Origin: Bacilli bacterium
Lineage (GTDB): Bacteria > Bacillota_I > Bacilli_A > RF39 > UBA660
Direction: 5' to 3'
Assembly: GCA_017461465.1 (NCBI GenBank)
Contig: JAFTYN010000009.1
Coordinates: 1-23,246 of the forward strand
DNA length: 23,246 nt
Made by a program: the position numbers and the translations under genes. Below the pieces are notes generated by a model that made no database searches, was not told the origin of the DNA, and saw only the letters and a program-made list of their open reading frames with translations. The stretch's first letter is position 1. The number at the start of each line of letters is the position of its first letter. Below are positions 15,480-21,146 of the stretch, piece by piece.

Positions 15480-15689
15480 ATGAAAAAGAATATTCATCCA
15501 GAATACGTAGAAACTACTGTAACTTGTGCTTGTGGAAATACTTTCAAAGTAAGATCTACAAAAGCTGAATTACATGTTGAAGTTTGTGACAAATGTCATC
15601 CATTCTTCACTGGTAAACAAGGAACTGCAACAAAAACAGGTCGTGTTGAAAAATTCAATCGTAAATATGGAATTAATACTGAAAAATAA
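15480..15689 (+). CDS. rpmE: 50S ribosomal protein bL31, zinc-binding (C+) form
   Basis: bL31 forms part of the bridge between the ribosomal subunits. The 69-residue product has the zinc-ribbon cysteines CACG (about 15-18) and CDKC (about 35-38), so it is the zinc-containing paralogue, which is normally replaced by a C- form when zinc is scarce. HPFFTGKQ and RVEKFNRKYG are family motifs. An upstream in-frame ATG at 15459 would add MAEGEFR, but it lies inside the leader hairpin. AAGGAG is spaced 8 bases from the ATG at 15480, giving the standard MKKNIHPEY start. In Bacillus rho directly precedes rpmE, but here a BI-1 gene does. Confidence 0.98.
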   Translation: MKKNIHPEYVETTVTCACGNTFKVRSTKAELHVEVCDKCHPFFTGKQGTATKTGRVEKFNRKYGINTEK

Positions 15690-15711
15690 TATAGCAATAT
15701 ATTATTTTTTT
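15684..15711 (+). terminator. Intrinsic terminator after rpmE
   Basis: A 10-bp AT-only stem, AAATAATATA (15684-15693) with TATATTATTT (15698-15707), is capped by a GCAA (GNRA) loop and ends in a T-run to 15711. It includes the rpmE stop codon. Confidence 0.8.
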
Positions 15712-15738
15712 GTTTTAAAACAATACTTGTGTTATAAT
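15710..15738 (+). promoter_or_regulatory. Promoter of the secreted pilin-derived gene
   Basis: TTGTTT (15710-15715), partly made of the terminator T-run, a 17-base spacer and TATAAT (15733-15738) with TG at 15730-15731 (TGTTATAAT). The leader to ATG 15757 is about 12 bases and contains AAGGTG. Confidence 0.6.
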
Positions 15739-15756
15739 TGACATGAAGGTGTAGTT

Positions 15757-16869
15757 ATGAAAAATCAGGATAAAAGAAGTACATTATTATTATCTAGTAT
15801 TATTATTTGTTTAATTTTAGGAATTATTATATATCCCTCTTTTAAATTATCAAGTAAAAATAAGGCCAAAGAAGAATTTAGAGGGGAAATTTCCAATATT
15901 GTATCAGAGGCTGAAAAATATTATTTAGATAAAAATCAAGAAATAAGCGACAATATAATTTTTACTATTAAGAATGGCAAAATACTTGAAGATGGCTTAG
16001 ATTATAATGGTGAACTTCCTGAAGAAGGAACAATTGTTATAAATAAAAACGGTGAAATACAAATAGTTGTAAATAATAAAATATGGTGTGCTACAAAGAA
16101 ATATAATGAATCTTCTGTAAATGTTGTAGATTATAATTCAGAATGTGAAGTTAAAAATACAAAAAATATTGGAAATATTAATGTAGGTATTGTAAATACT
16201 GGTGATGGCCTATATGAAGAAAATGGTTCTTTTTATTATAAAGGTCTAAATCCTAATAATTACTTAGTAATTGATGATGTTTTATTTAGAATTTTAGGAT
16301 TAGATGAAAACAATAATATAAAACTTGTAAGTAATGATGTTATTTTAGAAGAATATTGGGATATAAAACAAAAAAGTTTAAATTATGAAGTAATAGATAG
16401 TAGCAAACTAGGTTATATCTTAGAAAATTCGGACAATAAATTAATTAATAATTTAATTAAAAATAAATTTGTTTTAGAATATACATGGAATCAAGATAGT
16501 TTTAATTATGCAGACAATAAATTATATATTGAGCATTTAAATCAAAAAGGTTCAGAAAATGAATTTGTGAGCATTTTTGGTTTAATAGATGTATCAGATT
16601 ATGTAAAAGCTTCAACTGATAATAATTGCAAAAAAGATATTTTAAGAAATCCAGAATGTGGTAAAAATAACTATTTAAATATAAATAAGAAGTTTTATAC
16701 CTTATCAATAAGTAATGACTCAATTTGGTCTATAAGTGAAGATGGTAAGGTTTACGAATCTAGTGTAGACATTAAATTAGGAGTAAGAATTTCTTTATAT
16801 TTAGAAAATAGTGTTATTTTAGAAGGAAAAGGAACATTTGAAAATCCATACAAAATAGTAACAAAATAG
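15757..16869 (+). CDS. Membrane-anchored protein: pilin-like domain plus C-terminal extracellular domain
   Basis: A 370-residue protein with one N-terminal transmembrane segment (about 9-30). It is followed by a region (about 35-130) that aligns by eye with the pilin-like protein at 4307: KAKEEFRGEISNIV versus KKAFRETVINIV, then GTIVINKNGEIQIVVNNKIWCA versus GTIYLEDGEYYVEAYGEYYCA, and a second Cys about 20 residues on. The prepilin cleavage motif (GFTLVE) is missing here, so it should remain an uncleaved anchored protein. From about 145 a second domain begins TGDGLYEENGSFYYKGLNPNNYLVIDDVLFRILGLDE and ends GTFENPYKI. I recognise this style from exported proteins of gut Firmicutes but know no function for it. 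It is flanked by its own promoter and terminator and is thus monocistronic. Confidence 0.7.
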   Translation: MKNQDKRSTLLLSSIIICLILGIIIYPSFKLSSKNKAKEEFRGEISNIVSEAEKYYLDKNQEISDNIIFTIKNGKILEDGLDYNGELPEEGTIVINKNGEIQIVVNNKIWCATKKYNESSVNVVDYNSECEVKNTKNIGNINVGIVNTGDGLYEENGSFYYKGLNPNNYLVIDDVLFRILGLDENNNIKLVSNDVILEEYWDIKQKSLNYEVIDSSKLGYILENSDNKLINNLIKNKFVLEYTWNQDSFNYADNKLYIEHLNQKGSENEFVSIFGLIDVSDYVKASTDNNCKKDILRNPECGKNNYLNINKKFYTLSISNDSIWSISEDGKVYESSVDIKLGVRISLYLENSVILEGKGTFENPYKIVTK

Positions 16870-16893
16870 AAAGATATAACTTTCTATTTTTTA
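16863..16893 (+). terminator. Intrinsic terminator after the pilin-derived gene
   Basis: An 11-bp stem, 16863-16873 with 16880-16890 (core TAGAAAG/CTTTCTA), has an ATATAA loop and is followed by a T-rich tail. It begins over the stop codon and cleanly separates the upstream gene from the non-coding region. Confidence 0.9.
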
Positions 16894-16949
16894 TTTTTTG
16901 TCTTTTGTAAAATAAAATGTATAGTTTGTCAAAAAAATAAATTTAGATA

Positions 16950-16977
16950 TTGCCAATGGAAAATCCGGTGCTATAAT
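16950..16977 (+). promoter_or_regulatory. Near-consensus promoter driving the long non-coding region
   Basis: TTGCCA (16950-16955), a 16-base spacer and TATAAT (16972-16977). Start of transcription is expected near 16984. No open reading frame of any size follows for almost 800 bases, so this promoter serves either a non-coding RNA or a very long leader. Confidence 0.7.
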
Positions 16978-17505
16978 TAAACTAGAAGGAGGACAGATAG
17001 ATTGGTAAAATGAAATATCTTAACTAGTCAAACTGCGAGTAGACTAGATGGAAATGATTAATAAAAACGTCAAGACCAAATGGTACGGGTTTATTAATTC
17101 AAAGTTAAATTTAATAAATAAGATATTTTATAGATTAATTGGATAAATGATTATGCTTAAGTTTGGAAAATTAAAAAATAAAATATTTGAGTTTATTCGA
17201 CTTCATAAACAAATTTAAAAAGTTTAACTATTTCATTTTTTTGGAAGATGTATAAAAAAATAATAAATATATTTAATAAATAAAATATATTGTTAGGGCA
17301 AACAATATTAGGAATTTCTATTTGGGCTTTTTGAAATTCTGGATTAAGTTATATTTATTATATTTGTTAAGTATCAATATGGTTTCTTAAATTATAAGAT
17401 GTTATATTTAAGAGTTAAATCCAATATGATATTAAGTATATGTAAAGAAATATACTATTTGTATTAGTTACCTTATTAAATTAAGGTGTGATTAATATAT
17501 AATTG

Positions 17506-17572
17506 AATTCCAAATATTAATATATATTTTATATTTTCTATCTAATTATCATTGAAAAGGGAAAAGTAGATA
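17506..17572 (+). repeat. Bipartite module, copy 1, in the non-coding region
   Basis: AATTCCAAATA (17506-17516) and GGGAAAAGTAGATA (17559-17572) recur in the same order at 17648-17697. The spacing between the two parts is 42 bases here. Both parts are exact matches to copy 2, and the second is purine-rich and GC-richer than its surroundings. Confidence 0.7.
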
Positions 17573-17647
17573 TTATATATTAATCAAAAAGGTTATATAT
17601 AAAACGGTCAAAAACTTTAATTAATCTATTGTGTTTGATTAATTTTA

Positions 17648-17697
17648 AATTCCAAATAAATGTGGGTTAGTAAATGAGAATGAGGGAAAAGTAGATA
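17648..17697 (+). repeat. Bipartite module, copy 2, in the non-coding region
   Basis: AATTCCAAATA (17648-17658) and GGGAAAAGTAGATA (17684-17697) repeat the module of 17506-17572 with a 25-base spacing. The intervening sequence is not conserved between copies, which argues for two preserved functional words and against a recent simple duplication. Confidence 0.7.
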
Positions 17698-17769
17698 ATT
17701 TTAATTAAACCTCTAGAATAATTAAATATAAAATAAAAAAAATATAAAGAATATTTAGGAGGAAAATTT

Positions 17770-18933
17770 ATGAAATCTAATGTTGGATATAGTACATTAG
17801 AAAAAGCATTTGAAGCTGGTAAAGAAACAGCAGAAAATGCTATGAAAGGATTAAAAAATCCAAAAATCGGTATGTTATACACTTCAGTAGATTATGATCA
17901 AGCTGAAGTAATGAAAGGTGTAAAATCTGTAGTTGGAGATGTTCCTGTTGTAGGATGTACATCTTCAGGTGCTATTATAGTTCCAGATGGAATAATTACA
18001 TCTGAAAACGGGTTCGCAGGTATGTTAATGCTTGACGATGAAAATATGGTAATTGGTGCTGCTGGTAGTGCATTAAAAAATAATGATGCACGTGCAACAG
18101 GACGTATGGTTGCGGAAGAAGCTTTAGCTAAAGCTGGTCTAGATTATGCACCTACTTATTATTATATGGTTGCTTCTCCAAAAGAAGAAGAATATTATGT
18201 AAAGGGTATCCAAGATGTAATTGGAGATGTTCCATTCTTTGGAGGAAGTGCAGCGGATAATGCAATAGCAGGAGATTGGTCAATTTTCTGTGATGATAAA
18301 TGCTATTCAGATGGTGTAGCTGTTATATTCTTCTATACTGATAAACCAGTAGAAACAGTATATACAGGTGCTTACCATGAAACTAAAAATGTCGGTGTAG
18401 TTACAAAAGTAGACGGCGATAGAAAATTAGTAGAAATCGATGGTGTTCCAACACTAAAAAAATATGCAGAGTGGATTGGAACTAAACCAGAAAAATTAAT
18501 GGGTGGAGATTTATTAGTAGCTAGTATTACTAAACCATTAGGTGTTAAAGACGCTTTAGGTGATTTAGTAGCTATTCGTCACCCTATGGCTGGTAATGAA
18601 GATTTATCTATGAATTTAGGTAATAAAATCGTTGAAAATACAGCTGTTATTCAAATGGAAGCTACTGTTGATGAATTAATCTCATCTACAGGAAATACTA
18701 TAAAAGAAGTAAATAAAAAATTAAATACTCCAGCTGCTTATTTCTTAGTTCACTGTGGTGGACGTAAAGTTGGTATTGGTGATCGTATTGAAGAAGTACA
18801 TAAAGAATTAGTAAAAACTACTAAGGGTGTACCATTCTTAACAATATTTACTTTTGGTGAATATGGTTATAACGAACATACAAGAAATACTTGTGGTGGA
18901 TTAATGTTATCTTTCACAGGATTCGAGAAATAG
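17770..18933 (+). CDS. FIST-domain protein (FIST_N plus FIST_C)
   Basis: The 387-residue protein consists only of an N-terminal FIST domain (about 25-215: VGCTSSGAIIV at 61-71, FFGGSAADN near 158) and a C-terminal FIST_C domain (about 225-375: LGDLVAIRHPMA, FLVHCGGRK, LTIFTFGEYG). FIST domains are proposed small-ligand sensors (perhaps amino-acid-like ligands) found fused to or beside signal-transduction proteins. This one has no signal peptide, membrane segment, kinase or GGDEF part. AGGAGG at 17757-17762 gives an ideal ribosome binding site. Codons are more regular and GC-richer than in the flanking genes, suggesting high expression. It lies directly after the long non-coding region and 9 bases before an aldehyde dehydrogenase, with which it forms an operon. 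Its partner and ligand are unknown. Confidence 0.88.
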   Translation: MKSNVGYSTLEKAFEAGKETAENAMKGLKNPKIGMLYTSVDYDQAEVMKGVKSVVGDVPVVGCTSSGAIIVPDGIITSENGFAGMLMLDDENMVIGAAGSALKNNDARATGRMVAEEALAKAGLDYAPTYYYMVASPKEEEYYVKGIQDVIGDVPFFGGSAADNAIAGDWSIFCDDKCYSDGVAVIFFYTDKPVETVYTGAYHETKNVGVVTKVDGDRKLVEIDGVPTLKKYAEWIGTKPEKLMGGDLLVASITKPLGVKDALGDLVAIRHPMAGNEDLSMNLGNKIVENTAVIQMEATVDELISSTGNTIKEVNKKLNTPAAYFLVHCGGRKVGIGDRIEEVHKELVKTTKGVPFLTIFTFGEYGYNEHTRNTCGGLMLSFTGFEK

Positions 18934-18942
18934 GAGACGTTT

Positions 18943-20379
18943 ATGAAGAGTTTAATTGGTAAAAAGTGGGTAGATTCTTTAGATGGTAAGGTTATAGAAG
19001 TCTATAACCCTGCCACTAATGAACTAATTGATACAGTACCAAGTTTAACAAAAGAGCAAGTAGATGAAGCTGTTGCTGAAGCTAAAAAGTCTCAAAAAGC
19101 TTGGGAAAATGTTCCTCTACATAAAAGAGGAGAAATATTAATGGAATTTGCTAGACTTGTAAAAAGAGATAGAGAAAGTCTTGCAAAAACATTATCTGAT
19201 GAGACTGGAAAACCTATAAAAGAAGCATTAGCAGAAATTGATAATATTCAAATAGGTGTACCAGCTTATGTAGAAAAAGCTAAACATGATTATGGTAATG
19301 TAATTTATAGAGGTACTGAAGCAGGTCAAGAAAATACTATTCAGTACACTATTCAACAACCACTTGGGGTAATGGTTGCAATTATTCCATTCAACTTCCC
19401 TAGTGATATATTTATTAATAAGATCCCACCAGCATTAATTATGGGTAATTCATGTATATTAAAACCAGCTAGTGTTAATCCTTTAACGCTAACTAAGTAT
19501 GTAGAATTATTAAAAGAAGCAGGAATTCCAGATGGTGTAATTCAAGTTGTTCATGGTTCTGGTGGTGTTGTAGGTACAGCTTTAACTAGTAACCCTGATG
19601 TTGCTATAGTATCTTTAACTGGTTCAACCGAAGCAGGTATCGACGCTGCTCAAAGAGTAGTAGAACACTGCGGTCATAGCTCACTTGAATTAGGTGGAAA
19701 TGATGCATTTATTATATGTGCTGATGGAGATTTAGATTTAGCAGTTAATGAAACTGTATGGGGAAGACTTTATAACACTGGACAAGTTTGTTGTGCTTCT
19801 AAGAGATTCTTAGTAGAAAACAGTGTTAAAGACGAATATATCAAAAAAATGGTAGAAAAAATTAAAACATTAAAAGTTGGTATGCCTTCTGATATGAGCA
19901 CAGATATTGGTTGCTTAGTAAGTGAAGAAGCTGCTATAGAAGTAGAAAGACAAGTTAATGAAACAGTAGCCGCTGGTGCAAAAATTGTTATTGGTGGTAA
20001 AAGAAATGGTGCTTTCTATGAACCAACTATTATAGATAATATTACTAAAGATATGGATGTTGCAAAAGACATGGAAATCTTTGGTCCAGTAATCTCGGTT
20101 ATAGGATTTGATACAATTGAAGAAGCTATAGAAATAGCTAACCAATCTAAATTTGGATTAAGTGGTGGAATAATTACTCGTGATACATCAAAAGCTTTAA
20201 AAGTTTCTGAAGCTATGGAATGTGGTGGCTTCGTAGTAAATGGTGCTAGTTTCTTTAGATCATTTGAACAACCTTTTGGTGGATGGAAATATTCTGGAAT
20301 TGGTAATGAAGGAATAATGACTACATTAAGAGAAATGTCTAGAACTAAAACTGTTATATTAAAAAATATTATGAAATAA
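18943..20379 (+). CDS. NAD(P)-dependent aldehyde dehydrogenase
   Basis: A 478-residue soluble enzyme of the aldehyde dehydrogenase superfamily. It oxidises an aldehyde to its acid through a cysteine thiohemiacetal. Visible are the oxyanion Asn in PFNFP (Asn151), ILKPAS with the cofactor-binding Lys (174), LTGSTEAG, the general base in LELGGND (Glu249) and the catalytic GQVC (Cys283, followed by a second Cys284). The C-terminus has EQPFGGWKYSGIGNEG. The overall style is that of succinate-semialdehyde, lactaldehyde or glyceraldehyde-3-phosphate (non-phosphorylating) dehydrogenases. The substrate cannot be fixed by eye. AGGAG precedes the ATG closely after the FIST stop, and a terminator closes the operon. 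The pairing with a FIST protein suggests sensing and disposal of a shared small molecule, which is inference. Confidence 0.93.
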   Translation: MKSLIGKKWVDSLDGKVIEVYNPATNELIDTVPSLTKEQVDEAVAEAKKSQKAWENVPLHKRGEILMEFARLVKRDRESLAKTLSDETGKPIKEALAEIDNIQIGVPAYVEKAKHDYGNVIYRGTEAGQENTIQYTIQQPLGVMVAIIPFNFPSDIFINKIPPALIMGNSCILKPASVNPLTLTKYVELLKEAGIPDGVIQVVHGSGGVVGTALTSNPDVAIVSLTGSTEAGIDAAQRVVEHCGHSSLELGGNDAFIICADGDLDLAVNETVWGRLYNTGQVCCASKRFLVENSVKDEYIKKMVEKIKTLKVGMPSDMSTDIGCLVSEEAAIEVERQVNETVAAGAKIVIGGKRNGAFYEPTIIDNITKDMDVAKDMEIFGPVISVIGFDTIEEAIEIANQSKFGLSGGIITRDTSKALKVSEAMECGGFVVNGASFFRSFEQPFGGWKYSGIGNEGIMTTLREMSRTKTVILKNIMK

Positions 20380-20381
20380 GA

Positions 20382-20405
20382 AAGAGTTCAAATGAACTCT
20401 TTTTT
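20382..20405 (+). terminator. Intrinsic terminator of the FIST-aldehyde dehydrogenase operon
   Basis: An 8-bp stem, AAGAGTTC (20382-20389) with GAACTCTT (20394-20401), has an AAAT loop and a T-run to 20405. Confidence 0.92.
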
Positions 20406-20406
20406 A

Positions 20407-20415
20407 TGTTATAAT
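20407..20415 (+). promoter_or_regulatory. Extended -10 promoter before rpiB
   Basis: TGTTATAAT (TATAAT 20410-20415) follows the terminator T-run by one base. The leader to the rpiB ATG at 20493 would be about 70 bases of nearly pure A/T with no clear structure. Confidence 0.5.
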
Positions 20416-20492
20416 AAAAATAGAAAAAACATAGATTTTTATATATTTAAATATAATATATAAAAGTAATATTTTAGAAAGATAGTGATAAA

Positions 20493-20930
20493 ATGACAAT
20501 AGGTATAGCAAATGACCATAGAGGTGTAAAGAGAAAAAAAGAAATAATTAAATTTTTAGAAAAAAAAGGGTATAAAGTTGTTAATTATGGAACAGATAAT
20601 AGTGAATCTGTAGATTATCCGAAGTATGCTTTCGCAGTTGGAGAAGATATTAGTTCTAAAAGGCTTGATTTTGGAATATTATTATGTGGAACAGGCATTG
20701 GTATGTCTATAGCAGCAAATAAAGTTAAGGGTGTTAGATGTGCTAGAATAGATAGTATAAAAGATGCAAAATTAACAAGAAGTCATAATGATGCTAATGT
20801 TTTAGCAATTTCTTCTGAATTAAACTTTAGAAAAACAAAACGTATTATTGAAACATTTATAAATACAGAATTTTCTAATGATGAAAGACACGTAAAAAGA
20901 ATTGAGATGATGTCTAAATATGAACATTAA
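20493..20930 (+). CDS. rpiB: Ribose 5-phosphate isomerase B family protein
   Basis: RpiB interconverts ribose-5-phosphate and ribulose-5-phosphate in the pentose phosphate pathway. The 145-residue product has NDHRG at 7-11 (usually SDHAG), the active-site segment ILLCGTGIGMSIAANK with Cys65, and RSHNDANVLAI with His98, all as in RpiB. Allose-6-phosphate isomerase and the LacA/LacB subunits are close relatives, but LacB-type genes come in pairs and this one is single. The Shine-Dalgarno sequence is weak (GTGA about 5 bases upstream). Its last 11 bases overlap the DUF1146 gene, so the two are coupled. Confidence 0.93.
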   Translation: MTIGIANDHRGVKRKKEIIKFLEKKGYKVVNYGTDNSESVDYPKYAFAVGEDISSKRLDFGILLCGTGIGMSIAANKVKGVRCARIDSIKDAKLTRSHNDANVLAISSELNFRKTKRIIETFINTEFSNDERHVKRIEMMSKYEH

Positions 20931-21117
20931 GGCACTATTATATATAATAACGTTCACTTTGTCCTTATATGCTATGCAATCTGTAAATTATGAAAAATTT
21001 TTAAAAGCAAATAAAGTTAGAGAAGCAAGATTATTATTTATGTTTATAAGTATGGCTATTTCATATTTATGTACAAATTTTATATATGATTTTTTTACTT
21101 ACACAAGTATTATGTAG
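20920..21117 (+). CDS. DUF1146 (YwzB-like) small membrane protein
   Basis: A 65-residue protein with two predicted transmembrane segments (about 5-19 and 38-56). It matches the DUF1146/YwzB pattern: a first helix ending in a SVNYEKFLK motif, a basic loop with VREARLLFMFISMAISYLCTNFIYDF, and a short tail. In Bacillus ywzB lies between the ATP synthase operon and the ywmB-murAA-spoIID genes, so its place just before spoIID is conserved although murA is elsewhere. It starts within the end of rpiB. Function unknown. Confidence 0.8.
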   Translation: MNIKALLYIITFTLSLYAMQSVNYEKFLKANKVREARLLFMFISMAISYLCTNFIYDFFTYTSIM

Positions 21118-21146
21118 TATTTTAAATTTCGTGAGAGGATGATCGA

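Larger units (their letters stand above)
16984..17727 (+). ncRNA. Candidate large structured RNA (unassigned), or long leader of the FIST operon
   Basis: Between the terminator at 16863-16893 and the FIST start at 17770 there is no plausible gene on either strand. The region holds many candidate helices. The clearest is a three-way junction: 17013-17022 pairs with 17119-17128 (10 bp) and encloses CTAGTC/GACTAG (17024-17029 with 17042-17047) and a 9-bp helix (17057-17065 with 17090-17098) extended by CGT/ACG and ACC/GGT. Others are 17287-17294/17301-17308 (loop AGGGCA), 17311-17318/17333-17340 (GGGC in the loop), 17384-17392/17406-17414, 17435-17441/17450-17456, 17462-17475/17482-17497, 17573-17585/17591-17602 and 17619-17626/17637-17644. 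Some AT-only helices are expected by chance in such sequence. A strong AGGAGG (16987-16992) near the 5' end leads into no ORF. No terminator precedes the FIST gene, so the 3' end is uncertain. It does not look like tmRNA, RNase P, 6S, SRP RNA, a T-box or a common riboswitch. Comparison with OLE, GOLLD and ROOL needs a covariance search. Confidence 0.6.

Noticed and set aside
16987..17028. Short ORFs after the AGGAGG at the 5' end of the non-coding RNA (ATG at 17011, TTG at 17002)
   Set aside because: They encode only 5 and 3 codons and then stop. There is no sign of a leader peptide with a biased codon run.
17082..17092. GGTACGGGTTT resembling the 3' strand of group II intron domain V
   Set aside because: The complementary 5' strand with the AGC/GAAA features is missing and no reverse transcriptase lies nearby.
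17031..17128. Possible group I intron core (GACTAGATGG resembling the R element, AAGATAT resembling S)
   Set aside because: The partner needed for P7 is not downstream. Instead GACTAG pairs perfectly with CTAGTC just upstream, and no P/Q elements or interrupted gene are present.
16984..17769. tmRNA, RNase P RNA, 6S RNA, SRP RNA, T-box or common riboswitch
   Set aside because: None of the signature sequences I know for these families (for example the tmRNA tag and CCA end, the GAGGAAAGTCC-type RNase P core, the T-box AGGGTGGNACCGCG) is visible.
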